Below, one piece after another: positions 20,101 through 29,756 of a stretch of DNA of 47,500 nucleotides (position 1 is its first letter; every line of letters starts with the position of its first letter). The notes beneath the pieces were generated by a model. It saw nothing but the letters and a program-made list of their open reading frames with translations, was not told the DNA's origin and made no database searches. This DNA is from Prorocentrum cordatum (taxonomy: Eukaryota > Sar > Dinophyceae > Prorocentrales > Prorocentraceae), in NCBI GenBank assembly GCA_963575745.1, contig CAUYUJ010016903.1:118440-165939 (forward strand), written 5' to 3'. A program made the position numbers and the translations under genes.

Positions 20101-22265
20101 AATTCACGCTCTGAATGAATCAACGTCATGATGAGGCCACAGCTGCGGTGCGGCGCGCCAAGGAGCAGCTGCCGAACGGCGGAAACGGTCCAGCACCTGG
20201 CCGAGGCGGGGATAGCCAAGAGGAGCGCCGTGCACGGGCTGGCCATGGAGGCCAGCCTGACCACGGCAACCTCGGCGGCGTCCGACGCCCGCGGCGAGTC
20301 CGCGCAGCACGACTGGGGCAACGCGTTCGACGTACTGTGGGGCTCCCATGTCTTCGAGGCCTTGCACAAGGGCGAATACGAGTGCGAGCAGAGTGAGAAG
20401 GACGAGCCCGCGCGGTCGGAGCAGGAGCTCAAAAAGGCCCAAGACCTCATCGGCGAGCGAGGCGAGAAGGTGATGGCCTGGAAGTCCAAGATGGAGACCC
20501 TCCCGACGGCTCCACCTTCGGGGGCAAGGCGGCCCCAGCGGGCGACGGCGAGTCCGAGGCTGGCGCGGGCAGCAACAGCGGTGGCACGCCAGCCCCAAAG
20601 ACGGACGACGACGACCCGAGTGAGAAGCAGGAGCGACACGGGAATGAGATCGCCAGGATCCGCGGCGCCAAGGCTGCGGCGGCAGCAGCAGCGGCGGCAG
20701 CGGCCCGGCAAGCCACGGTAGCGGCGACCGGCAAGGCCAACGCCACTGCTGCACCGTCCAAATGGTCTACGAGGGCTCCAGCAGGCGGGACCGCTGCTGG
20801 AGAATCGAGCAGGGGGGCCTGCTCTATATCCTCACTTTTCTCTACGGCACATCGTTCTTCCATTACGGCGGCTTCGAGCAGTTCAGCTACTGCTACCACG
20901 TCGTCGCCTACCTCAACCTCTGTGATTTCCACGGGCTTGTCGGCGGGGGCTGGCGAGAGCTGCGGTACTGGGTCAAGGTCTCAGGAGGCTGTTGCAACCG
21001 ATAGTGGGAATCAGTCGACTGACGCCAGCAACAATGATGTCGCCCAGGTCTGCTTCAGCAATGCCACAATGCTGCGCAACAAATCGTGGTCCTACATCGA
21101 ACGGTTGGTGAGTACGCGTGCGTTCCACTGTTTCTTTGTGCGCAAGAGCCACGCCACATGCGCATCCACGTCCAAAGTGGTCCAAGAAGGCACGTCAAGC
21201 CCACCTCTGATGCTTGGCCAGTGGGGCCAGCCCAACTGGTAGACAGCGCGTCACGGCTGCGGGGCAGGCGACAGCGAACGAGGGAGGCGAGATGTTTCTA
21301 GCTGAGGGCCATTGTCAAGCACACCCGCTGGTGCGAAGCAGCGTGGGTGCACTCTGCGAGTCAGGTCAGACTACGCGGGATGAGCTCCTGCCGATTGTGA
21401 TCCACATGCAGGCTTTCCACGTGGGAGGTCAACCCGTGCTTGCTGACAACGGGGCTCTCTCGGCGTGGATCACTGCGGCCGAGGTGCTTCACGGCGAGCA
21501 GACAACCGGCCGCATCGGAGATGGCAAGCCATCGAGGAACATGGCCCCACGACGTCGGCTCATCAAATGCATGTCCCATTTCTGCGATGCGCCCTTTCAA
21601 GATGCGGTAGCGAACTGGTGGGAGTGTATAGGTGCCATGCTCGGCAAGCTGGCCAAGCACAGAAAGACGAGCAACGGCGCAGCCTAGGTCGAGTCTCTAT
21701 TTCACCAGGAACCAAGCTCGCGGAGCACTTCCTCAACGGCGTTCAGAAGATTGTGGGATCGTGCAAGGTTGCTGCATCGTGGGCAGCATGGCGTGAGGAG
21801 CTTCGCCGACATCAGTTGCAAGCAGCTCGGACTGTACGCTAGCGGACCAGTTCGTACTGCGGGACGTGCGAGATCCCGAGCGATAGCATCATCTGCTGCA
21901 AAGTTCAAACAATGGGTTTCCCAGAACGAGAGCACCAACAGCATCTTCAAGGCGTCCCAGAAGCAGGCTGGCGGGAACGAGTTCGCCGGGAGCAACGGTC
22001 AGATGCTGCTCCGCCCGATTGATGTCATCGAGCCGCGTGCGTCCAAGTGGCACAAGTTGCGGACGTCACAGGACATGAGCATTGGGAAGGCGGAGAGACG
22101 TGTTGCCATGATCCATAATCGCACGGCGACCCTCTGGAGCCGTGCAGGCCTAGGGGCGGATGAATCACCGCCGCGCGGTCAGGAAAGCTTGCCAGATGCA
22201 GCGTTGTCAGAGTCTCATTCATTAAAATCTTGCCGGCGCTTGACGCTTGGGCGCTTGTCGGGCGA
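20100..22265 (+). pseudogene. Probable decayed retroelement ORF fragments
   Basis: A succession of + strand frames with protein-like composition. They are 20128-20721 (with a charged segment EQELKKAQDLIGERGEKVMA that would form a coiled coil), a Ser/Ala-rich linker to about 21000, 21214-21687, and 21751-22290. The last contains FKQWVSQNES and RPIDVIEPRASKWHKLRTSQ, which recall the endonuclease-to-RT spacer of dinoflagellate LINE polyproteins. Frames change repeatedly, and no endonuclease or reverse transcriptase catalytic motif was recognised. It is antisense to MYG1 and lies within its intron 2. The retroelement call is inference from general layout; an unrelated decayed gene is possible. 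Confidence 0.4.
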
Positions 22266-22284
22266 TCCACAGAAATCTGCGAGA

Positions 22285-22365
22285 ACCTGATGGCGTCTGG
22301 GAGAATTCGGGAGAATCTGAGAGAATCTGGGACAATTCGGAGGAATCTGGAAGAATCTCGTTTTC
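22285..22365. repeat. 12-13-bp minisatellite GGGAGAATCTGA
   Basis: About six imperfect copies of GAGAATCTGGGA / GAATTCGGGA. Confidence 0.8.
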
Positions 22366-23039
22366 ACGTGTTCGAAGAATGGCAGAAATGGCCACGGCTC
22401 CTCATTGGGGTGGTTGGCAGAGTAGCCCCGAAGACGACGATCAGGCAGCCGCGGGTGGTCGGAGGCATTGCAGGGTGTGGCCCCCAGCGGGGCAGCCAAT
22501 TGTCCAACACTGGGCCCGCGAGAGACAGCCCGCGTGGGACGCGGCAGCAGCGGGCAACTCGGCCCTCAACGAGGCATGCACGCGAGCGTCATGTGAATAA
22601 CCAGCTACCAGAATGCAAATGGCCAATGGGAAATGATCATTTCGATGGTTTCAGCTTCTACGATGCGGTGGCATGGGGCACCCTCATCAGGGGGGGGGGG
22701 GGGGGCGCGTCGCTACGGCTGCCCAGCCGTGATGTTGGGGCTCGAGCTTCAAACCTGCACGTGTCCGCGGAAGCTCGATCAAGGCGACGCAGCCTCAGCA
22801 CCATTCCAAGCCACACAACCACCCAAGGCCTTCGCAGTGCCACGCGCTTCGCCAGATGCGTCACTAACTTGATCATGGAACGGCTCACTGCAGTGCACCC
22901 CAGTCTGTCGCGGAACGACTGTGGGTGGACAACCTCTCACTGCTGGCTGCAGGTTCCAGCTTCCACGTTAGGCAAGCGCTGGTAGACAGCGTCACGGCGA
23001 CGCATGACCTCCTGGCAGCCACCCCCAAGACGGCATCAT
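22366..23039. other. Unassigned stretch
   Basis: No recognisable gene. A 14-base G run lies at about 22691. Frames on both strands are short or composition-driven. Confidence 0.45.
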
Positions 23040-23345
23040 GAAATAATTATCTTTCGGCGTGGTGAAGGCTTCCGGCGTTCCGCCTTTCTGGCTTCCCCAC
23101 GCCCGAAGACGGCCCAAGTTGCCACCAAGATCGGTACAAGAGGCCCCCAAGAGGTCCCCAAGAAGGCCCCCAAAGGACCCACGAGGGCCCCAAAACAGCC
23201 CTGGAGGCCTCCCAGACGGCCCAAGAGGCCCCCGAAACGGCTCCAAGAGGCCCCCATCCAAGATGCTCCCAAGAGGCCCCAGAACTGCCCCCCAAAAGCC
23301 CACAAGCGCGCTCCGAAGAGGCCCAACGAAATAACACTGAGGACT
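23040..23345. repeat. CCAAGAGGCCCC-rich repeat (family H, reverse sense)
   Basis: Starts with an AT-richer end (ATAATTATCTTTCGGCGTGG) followed by TTCCGGCGTTCCGCC and a body of CCCAAGAGGCCC units. Reversed, this is the unit layout of the 11.4-kb array. Confidence 0.7.
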
Positions 23346-23889
23346 CTGTCCCACGTCAGCATCGTCGTCGCCGCCGACGCCGCCGTCGAGGTCGTCGTCC
23401 CCTTTCAGGGTCGGCGGCACCGACCGTAGGGCCTTCCCAACAAGCTACTACAAAGCATCGTCTTGCTCATGTCCGAGCACGCGCGTGCAGGCACTTGCAG
23501 CTGGATGCAGCATCCATCCCCAACAATTTGGAGACAAAAGGCAGTCTCCCGCTTCCCCTGGACCCCGCTCCGCGCTCGTGAATGCTACCCAGTAGACAGC
23601 ATATAGACTTGGATCGGTGTATGTTGAACGACGCCGACTAAGGGCGTGCATCAACCAGAATCATGGCGCTCAGGTCACCGGCCATGTACACACAACGACT
23701 GCTTGCAATCAAGGTCAATGTCGCCATACTAAAGGCACCCACAAAACCCTCGATGGCAAACACTGAAACTACAGCTTCACAACATTGCCAAGGAGCCAGA
23801 TCCTACGCGTAGATATGTTGCTACCGCCGCTGCCACGACGGATGCGATTGGGACCAAGAGCCAACGTCGACACTACTCACATTCGGCGG
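23346..23889. other. Unassigned stretch
   Basis: Contains a GGGTCGGCGGCACCG word (about 23408) also present near 10228. Otherwise no gene or repeat was recognised. Confidence 0.4.
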
Positions 23890-24030
23890 TGGACGAACCT
23901 CCCTCTAGTAAAGATCCCCTTAGTGAAAACGGCCTGGGACCGAAACCGACGGACCTGGACCTGCAAAAATGACGGCCGCGACGCTCTCTCGCGAACCGAG
24001 CACGGCCAATTCCTTAATCGACGTGTCAGG
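23890..24030. repeat. Dispersed repeat family J, copy 2
   Basis: Matches 8247-8391: GACGAACCTCCCTCTAGTAA, CTTAGTGAAAACGGCCTGG, CTCTCGCGAACCGAGC and ATCGACGTGTCAGG occur in the same order and spacing. Confidence 0.65.
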
Positions 24031-25260
24031 GACGGGTCCTGGGAGGCCCCTGGTCAGGCCCACACCGCGCCTTCCGGGCAGCCAGGCGATCCCGAATGGC
24101 ATAGGCGGCTCTCGCCCCACTCGCCTCCTGTCGGCTCCTCCCCTCCCCCCCACCGAGGACCTTTCTTCGTCGGCGGCTGGGAAAGGGTCGTCTGCGCTGG
24201 CGGATGGAGCTACCTAGACGGGGGCACCGTTGTAGCGAATTGGCCATCATGCAAGAACGAACGAACGAACGAACGACCACCAGTGCGGACAGCAGTCCGG
24301 GCCTGCTGGAGACAAGGTGAGTGAGGCCGTGGCCTCTGAAGTAGTATTGTGTATGGTGAGGCGTGCATGCGAGACATGTAACAGGTTATGTGAAACGGAG
24401 GGGAGAGGAGGAAGGAGGAAGGAAGAGCCGGCGGCCGCGGGGAGGGGGAGAAGGCGAGGGCCGCTCAGGGGGGACGGGTCGCTCCTGGAGCGGGCAGCCC
24501 CGACGAGGAACACCCCGCCCCACCGCCGCAGGACGTGGCGCCAATCGGCACCGCGCCCGACGGGTCGCCCAATTGAGGCCCGGCCGCCGCCTGCCTTTGT
24601 CCTTCCCTCGCCGCCCCCCCCCCCCCTCCCGGCCCTCACGCCCCAGATCTCACTGCCACCCAGCTCGAACGCCCTCGCATCAATCAAGGTGAGGCCAGGG
24701 AGAGGCGCAGACGCCGCCGCGCACCCCGGCCTTTTGAGACCATACACGGTCCGGGCGAGCGATAGTATGAGTGTCTCTTCACGCTAGACCGCGACCATGT
24801 GTCTGAGGCACCGTCCCCCGCCGCTGCCCTCGCCCGCCTCCTCCTCCCTTCCCGTCCCTCCCCCGTCCTTGATCCTCCCCACTCCCTCATCGGAGCTTCC
24901 TCGCCCCTCCCTGCCCCCTTGCTCCCGCAGCGTTGACGACTCCGTACAGAACCGGTCCACGAGATCCTCCCAGGCACGGTCCTGGCCCGTTCCCCAAGAC
25001 GCGCCCGACGGGAGGCTCACGAGGCCTCAAGACCGGACGAGGAGGAAAGGATCCGGAGGACCCCATGGCTCCCGACCGCGTCTCCGAGGCAGATGGCCAC
25101 GCCGCGGGCCGATAAGCTTGGTCGACCAGGGGCCCAAAGATCCGCCCCCCAGAGGCCGAACTCCAGGGAAAAGCATCCGACGCCCAGGGGTATGGGAGGA
25201 TGGGCCGCAAACGAAGCAGCACCACCCAGCCTGGTTGTGCCCGCCGACGTTGGACTTCCA
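24031..25260. other. Unassigned GC-rich stretch in MYG1 intron 2
   Basis: About 1.2 kb with a small GAAC tetranucleotide run (24254-24274), a C run near 24606 and many overlapping Arg/Pro/Gly-rich frames. No domain was recognised on either strand. Confidence 0.45.
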
Positions 25261-25375
25261 AGCACCCTGCCCGGCCCTGTAGTGGCAAGGTGTCAGAAAT
25301 CCAACAGGAGGAAGCCTAGTCACCCTGCATGGCCCTGTACTGGTGAGGTCTCAGAAATTCTAGGGATGGTGTCGT
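25261..25375. repeat. 58-bp tandem duplication
   Basis: CACCCTGCCCGGCCCTGTAG then GGTGTCAGAAAT (about 25263-25300) repeats as CACCCTGCATGGCCCTGTAC then GGTCTCAGAAAT (about 25321-25358). It lies about 80 bp inside the intron next to MYG1 exon 2. Confidence 0.7.
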
Positions 25376-25451
25376 TTCGTTTTTGGTTGAGAGGGGCCTA
25401 TCTGCTCCCACTTCTCTATCCTGATATTTGATCCCCGATGAGCGCGAAGGC

Positions 25452-25901
25452 CTGCATGAAGCGCTGGCACTGGACGTCGTGGTCGTGCTCTTCATTCCAG
25501 CGCGGGTTCAGCCTTGCCACGCGGCTTGACAGGCAGGTTCCCTCCTTATACCGCAAAGGTCCGTCCGCCACCTCGATGCCGTTGTCGATGGCGTCGATAC
25601 CCTCCATCAGCTGCACGTATACCTCGGTCCACACCGCCTCGGTGTCAGCCTCGTCCAAGCCAGCCAACCGGGCGATGATGCTGCGGCCGTAGTGCTTGTA
25701 GATGAGGCCCGAAGCGGAGAGCTTCGTCTTGAACCTGCCAGTGGCGCTCTCGGGCGCGGTGGCCTTGCCTACCTCGCCGTCCACAGTCTCGAAGAAGCCC
25801 CGCTGATGGTGGTCGAATCGTAGCTTGTCCAGGGCGTAGACCCCACCGACGTCGATCACAATGTCGCACTTGTCCAGCTCCGCCGGATCTCTGGTGCGCA
25901 C
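25452..25901 (-). CDS. MYG1: MYG1-like exonuclease, exon 2 (largest, DHH motif)
   Basis: About 150 codons of clear MYG1 sequence, in order RTRDPAELDKCDIVIDVGG; VY...LRFDHHQRGF with the family DHH residues at about 25806-25814; TKLSASGLIYKHYG; GIDAIDNGIEVADG; CLSSRVARLNPRWNE; and QRFMQ. In the DHH phosphoesterase superfamily these Asp and His residues bind the catalytic metals. The frame is open upstream to 25943, but the family match starts at about 25901, so the Met at 25943 is probably intronic. Splice edges: acceptor GGAG|TGCGCACC near 25900, or CCAGAG|ATCC about 11 bp further in; donor CAG|GCC at 25452. Codons after 25452 (AFALIGD) are mirrored at exon 3. Confidence 0.9.
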
Positions 25902-26078
25902 TCCGTGGAGCTTCAGCAAAGCGACCTGGCCCCCGAGAATCACCGTCGCGACCAGCAGGCCAGGGTCGCTCAGCCCTACAGCCCCCCGGCTCCGCGCCCG
26001 TGCTTGCCCGTGGCCTCACGGCGACTCCCAGGGGCCAGACGGCTGAGCCGAAGCAGCAACGGGTGCACGTCTGGAGCG

Positions 26079-26136
26079 CACTATCTTTGCCCCGGCGTAC
26101 TCTGGCACCTGGTGGAGCAGCCAGCAGCCGAGGGCC
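26079..26136 (-). CDS. MYG1: MYG1-like exonuclease, exon 1 as recognised (true first exon not found)
   Basis: Reads EALGCWLLHQVPEYAGAKIV, which matches the MYG1 N-terminal segment after the FHCDEA motif (pattern DEALACxxLxxxPEFxxAxIVRTRDP). The frame then runs RSR, parallel to VRTRD at exon 2, because the two sides of the 180-bp intron share AGTGCGC[T/A]CCAGA. A canonical GT-AG choice (CCAGAC|GTGCAC to CCAGAG|ATCC) keeps frame but changes the usual Asp to His. The upstream acceptor is CAG at about 26139, supplied by the terminal bases of a family B MITE-like element. The preceding exon with HNGTFHCD was not located. Confidence 0.75.
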
Positions 26137-26138
26137 TC

Positions 26139-26510
26139 TGGACGCCCGACAAGGGCACGGAAGAAGAACTGGGCACGATGCCCAGCATCAAGTGTTGTCC
26201 AAAACCGGCACCGGCCGCCGTTGGGCAGGCGGCCTTCTGTCTCGCATGCTCCACGCCCGCGTCGACACCGACAGCGAGCTCTGCTCAAAACGAACGCGGA
26301 CTGCGGTCGGTCTTTGTATGGCTGGACCTAGGACAGAAGAGCATCCTGCAAGAACACAAGACCCTCTGCCAACCAAACTGACAAACACTCGAGAGTTCCC
26401 CCTCCAGGATGCCCACGTAAGTCCAACGAGCACGAAGAACAACAGGGCACTCTCCCCGAACCGACCGCGATCCTAAACCTCGGTCCGACCGCACCCATTT
26501 CGATCGTCCC
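26139..26510. mobile_element. MITE-like element, family B (copy 2, enlarged, abuts exon 1)
   Basis: Left end TGGACGCCCGACAAGGGCAC and right end GCACCCATTTCGATCGTCCC match the family B termini. The left half and centre (GTTGTCC, GGCCGCCGTTGGGCAGGC, GACACCGACAGCGAG) also match. About 165 bp of extra sequence at roughly 26309-26485 accounts for its 372-bp length against 208 in other copies. As read on the minus strand, the left terminus ends GGGCGTCCAG and is the apparent 3' splice site of MYG1 exon 1. Confidence 0.75.
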
Positions 26511-26529
26511 TGGAAGAAGAGAGAGCGCA

Positions 26530-26687
26530 TAGGCATAAACATTTGGCGTTCCGCGCGGATTTCTTGGATCTGCGCTGGGCCCCCATCCATGGCGCGCGGA
26601 GCGCGCCAGGGGCGGCGCCGGAGGCGATGCCAGGGGGGGGCCAGCGCGGATCCAAGAGATCCGCGCGGAGCGCCACAAACGTATGCT
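26530..26687. mobile_element. MITE-like element, family E (copy 1)
   Basis: Inverted repeats of about 50 bp. The left is GCATAAACATTTGGCGTTCC then GCGCGGATTTCTTGGATC; reversed, the right is GCATACGTTTGTGGCGCTCC then GCGCGGATCTCTTGGATC. The centre GCGCGCCAGGGGCGGCGCCG recurs at 31753, in copy 2. It lies between two family B elements with almost no spacer. Confidence 0.75.
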
Positions 26688-26688
26688 T

Positions 26689-26896
26689 TGGACGCCCGAA
26701 ATGGGTACGGAAAGAATGGGTACAATGCCCAAAAGCAAATGTTGTCCCAAACCAACAGCGGCCGCTGTTGGGCAGGCGGCCTTCTGTCTGAAATGCACAC
26801 AGGCCGCGGCGACACCAACAGCGAGTCCTGTTCAAAATGAACAGGAACTGCTGCTGGGCAGTGTACCCACTCTTTCCGTACCCATTTCCTTCGTGC
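26689..26896. mobile_element. MITE-like element, family B (copy 3, 208 bp)
   Basis: Left TGGACGCCCGAAATGGGTAC, GGAAAGAATGGGTACAATGC; reversed, the right end reads GAAATGGGTACGGAAAGAGT then GGGTACACTGCCCAGCAGC. The two ends pair over about 45 bp with few mismatches. It has the same length as 9863-10070. Confidence 0.82.
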
Positions 26897-27150
26897 CGAC
26901 GTGCTCATGACCGGCTTTCCTTCTCAGCTCACGTATCTGATTTTCCCGGCGCCGGGATGCGCCCATGTATCCAGGAATGGGCCCGGCGGCGGGGCCGAAA
27001 CCAGCTGCATGCAGCAGATTTGTCGTATCCCCCCTCTCCCCTATCCCCCCCCTGTCGCTCGGCCCTTCTTCGAGCCCCGAGCCTCGTCCGCCTGGAAGCC
27101 TCCCGAGTGCGTCCCCACCACCTGTCGGCTACACGCAAGAGTGACCCTGG

Positions 27151-27671
27151 GTAAGAGTGACCTTTGGTGCGCGGCTCCTGGGGGGCCGCTGGGGGACCAA
27201 GCACAACCGCGCCAGACGCCGCTACTGCATCGCACTCGGCGATCTGGGGACCAATTTATGCCCGCACCAAAAGTCACTCCGGCGAAAATCAGCGAGCGAA
27301 GAACGGTATAACATAAACTTTTTCGCTGTCGGGGGCGCCTGTCCCTGGGCGGCTGGAAAGCGTATACCCCTACGGTGCCACCGTAGGGGTGTAAACTTTC
27401 CAGCCGCCCAGGGACAGGCGCCCCCGACAGCGAAAAAGTTTATTTTCTACCGTTCTGCGCCCGTTACCCAGACCCCCGACGTGATGATTTTTTCATGACG
27501 TCGACCCCCAGAGGTCTGGACCCATTCCCCAGGACCGGTTTTTCGTCCTGAGTCGTTTTTTGACGGTCCCGAGGGCCGGTAAGGGCCCCCAGAGTCCAAA
27601 AATAATGAAAAACCTCCCGTCGTGATTTTTTCATGACTCGAGGGGGTCTGGGTAAGAAAGGTCACTCTTAC
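27151..27671. mobile_element. Nested fold-back element, outer inverted repeat
   Basis: The outer ends are an exact 15-bp inverted repeat, GTAAGAGTGACCTTT (27151-27165) and its complement (27657-27671). Inside are three successive inverted repeats: 27155-27279 with 16 of 17 terminal bases paired (GAGTGAC[C/T]TTTGGTGCG), 27296-27460, and 27464-27655 with an exact 14-bp end TTACCCAGACCCCC. No open frame of note. The arrangement suggests nested or adjacent non-autonomous elements, or one compound element. Confidence 0.8.
27296..27460. repeat. Near-perfect 165-bp palindrome
   Basis: The 48-bp arms at 27313-27360 and 27396-27443 are exactly complementary, with outer words CTTTTTCGCTGTCGGGGGCG and CCTGTCCCTGGGCGGCTGG. 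Near the centre an 11-bp arm ACCCCTACGGT pairs across a 3-base loop. Imperfect pairing (GCG[A/C]AGAACGGTA) extends it outward to 27296 and 27460. The low divergence of the arms implies recent formation or continued arm homogenisation. Confidence 0.92.
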
Positions 27672-27803
27672 GCCTTGTCGAACCTTGCCGGAGTCGGGCA
27701 GCGCCCTCGACGCGTCGAAGCGGGCCGCCAGGGGCGCCGCCGCGGCTCCGCGGCCGCAGGCCGGAGGCCGGCTCCGGAAGCCAGCACCGGCACCGGCATC
27801 TCT

Positions 27804-27970
27804 GAAGGGGCCCTGGGACACACAAATAAATGCACACAAATAACAGGATTCCCCATATTATCACACTTTTTGGAGAGTTTCGTTCGTCTTCCCCCCCCCA
27901 CATCCCATATGTTTGCATATTTTCCTGAGAATCGACGATTCATTGTGTCCGGGTTTTGTTCCCTCCTGAA
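27804..27970. mobile_element. AT-rich dispersed element, family C (copy 3)
   Basis: GGGGCCCTGGGACACACAAA, TAAATGCACACAAATAAC, CCCCATATTATC, TCGACGATTCATTGTGTC and GTTCCCTCCTGAAT match copies 1 and 2 in order. It abuts a family D element. Confidence 0.7.
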
Positions 27971-27971
27971 T

Positions 27972-28177
27972 CTCGGCGGTGAGCGAGGGGGGGAAGTGAA
28001 GGAGGAGAAGGCCCACACAGAAGGCGGCGGGACATCTCGGAAGCCCTCGCGCCTCCTGACGGGTTGTCTGCGTCGTCGGGGAAGGCTCGGGGAAACATCT
28101 CAGTAGGCCGGGCGACGTCCGAGCCTTCTGCGAAGGCCCGCCCCGTCTCACTTCCCCCCCCCGATCGCACCGCCGAG
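27972..28177 (-). mobile_element. MITE-like element, family D (copy 1, inverted, 206 bp)
   Basis: The ends CTCGGCGGTGAGCGAGGGGG and, reversed, CTCGGCGGTGCGATCGGGGG pair with about 30-bp inverted repeats ending GGAAGTGA. On the minus strand it reads GGGGCGGGCCTTC, GCAGAAGGCTCGG..., matching copies at 31847-32044 and 43636-43849. Confidence 0.75.
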
Positions 28178-28589
28178 CATCGGCGGCCGCTTCCACCGAG
28201 GGAAACCGAAGGTTCTTGCGCCCGTAGCAACATTTAGGCAACCGAGAGGCCTCAATACTGCCAGCAACAACGAGATCGGGAGCGCCGATTCCCTCGGTGA
28301 AGATGGCTATCGATGCTGACCTCCATATAAGCGCAGGCAAGCGCATGGACACCCGCCACCGTGCCCCCTGGCACGTGGGGGAGTGCTGGATGCTAGAATG
28401 CCAAGTGCTGTCTGGTGTTCTTTCTGCAGTCGTCTAGGATCGGCTCCCCTCTACTAGCGCTGGGCATGTGGAACTCGCCCCCCCCCGCCTCCCCCCTTCC
28501 TCCCTACATGCAATCCGCACGAAAGACCCCACCATTTGCAGTTGTGAGTACCGCGTTGTGGCCATCGCTTTCGGTGGAACTTCTTATCG
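28178..28589. other. Unassigned stretch
   Basis: No gene or repeat of the listed families recognised between the family D element and the 90-bp tandem array. Confidence 0.45.
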
Positions 28590-29285
28590 GGCCGCGAATT
28601 GTGAAGGGTGTTCCGAAATGGGTGAGGAACGGTGTGCGAACTGCGCTACGGAGGCACTCGGTGGAGCTCCCTATGGGTCCACGAAACGTGTGAGTGTGCT
28701 AAAGCGGGCATGACGCCCACATGCGAACTGGAGCTCCCTATGGGGCCACGAAACGTGTGAGGGGTGTGCCGAGCAGGCGTGACGCCCACAGGCGAACTGC
28801 GCCACGGAGGCTCTCTGCGGAGCCTCCTAAGGGGCCACGACACGTGTGAGGGGTGTGCCGGAACCGGCGTGACGCCCACATGCGAATTGCGCCACAATGG
28901 CACTCGGTGGAGATCCCTATGAGGCCACGAAACGTGTGAGGGGTGTGCCGAACAGGCGCGACGCCCACATGCGAACTGCACCGCAGAGACACTCGGTGGA
29001 GCCCCCGATGGGGCAACGAAACGTGTAAATGGCGTGCCGGAACTAGTGGGGAACCGCATGAGAACTCCGCCACGGACACGTGAAGGTTGTGCCGACGCGG
29101 GCGCGACGCCCACATGCGAACTGCGCCGCAGAGGCACTCGGTGGAGCTCCCTTATGGGGCCACGAAACGTGTGAAGGGCGTGAGGGGCGTGCCGAAACGT
29201 GGTTGACGCCCACATGCGAACTGCGCCACGGAGGCTTTAGATGGAGCCCTTATGGGGCCACGAAACATGTGAGGGGTGTGCCAGC
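28590..29285. repeat. Tandem array, about 88-92-bp unit, 7-8 copies
   Basis: The word GGGCCACGAAACGTGTGAGG with variants recurs at about 28676, 28742, 28833, 28921, 29009, 29157 and 29254, each with GACGCCCACATGCGAACTGC and CACTCGGTGGAGC. Unit spacing is irregular and not always a multiple of three, so the minus-strand frames of MWAS...HTFRGPIG type are not a credible protein. Confidence 0.85.
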
Positions 29286-29389
29286 GATCAATGGAGAAGG
29301 GAGGAGGGCGACGAGGAAAACGAGGAGGAGGAGGAGGAGGAGGAGGACGAGTGACGCGGGGCGCTGTCCCTCCAAAAGGAGGATCCAAG

Positions 29390-29625
29390 ACCAATGGTTG
29401 GGAACAAATGATCCGCGTTCCAAAGGCCAAAACACATCACAAAACACTACAGACTCGCGTTCCAGAGGCCACGATGCCTCTCCAAAACGGCCTATGGCTC
29501 CAAGACGGCCCACTTCGGCATCAACACGACCCACAATGGCCTCAAGACGGCCCACCAGGCCTCAGAGACGTCCCAAGGGAGCCCAAAGAGCCTTCCCCAC
29601 AGGGCCTTGCGAGGAAAAAACAATG
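29390..29625. repeat. CAAGACGGCCC-rich repeat (family H, reverse sense)
   Basis: Degenerate CCAAAGGCC / CAAGACGGCCCAC units, preceded by a GGA run at 29320-29350. Confidence 0.5.
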
Positions 29626-29756
29626 ATTGTCCTTAGGTTGTTCTATGTCAGAGTGAGGGGGCCGAACGGACATTCACTGTCCCTGGGTGCGTGGCTGAAG
29701 CGGGACTCCGCGATGCGGATTATCGTTGTTGTTTGTTGTTGTTTGTCATCGTCGTC

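Noticed and set aside
20104-20754. Minus-strand frame opposite 20128-20721
   Set aside because: Pro/Arg/Leu-rich antisense of the + strand frame that carries the charged helix; no domain.
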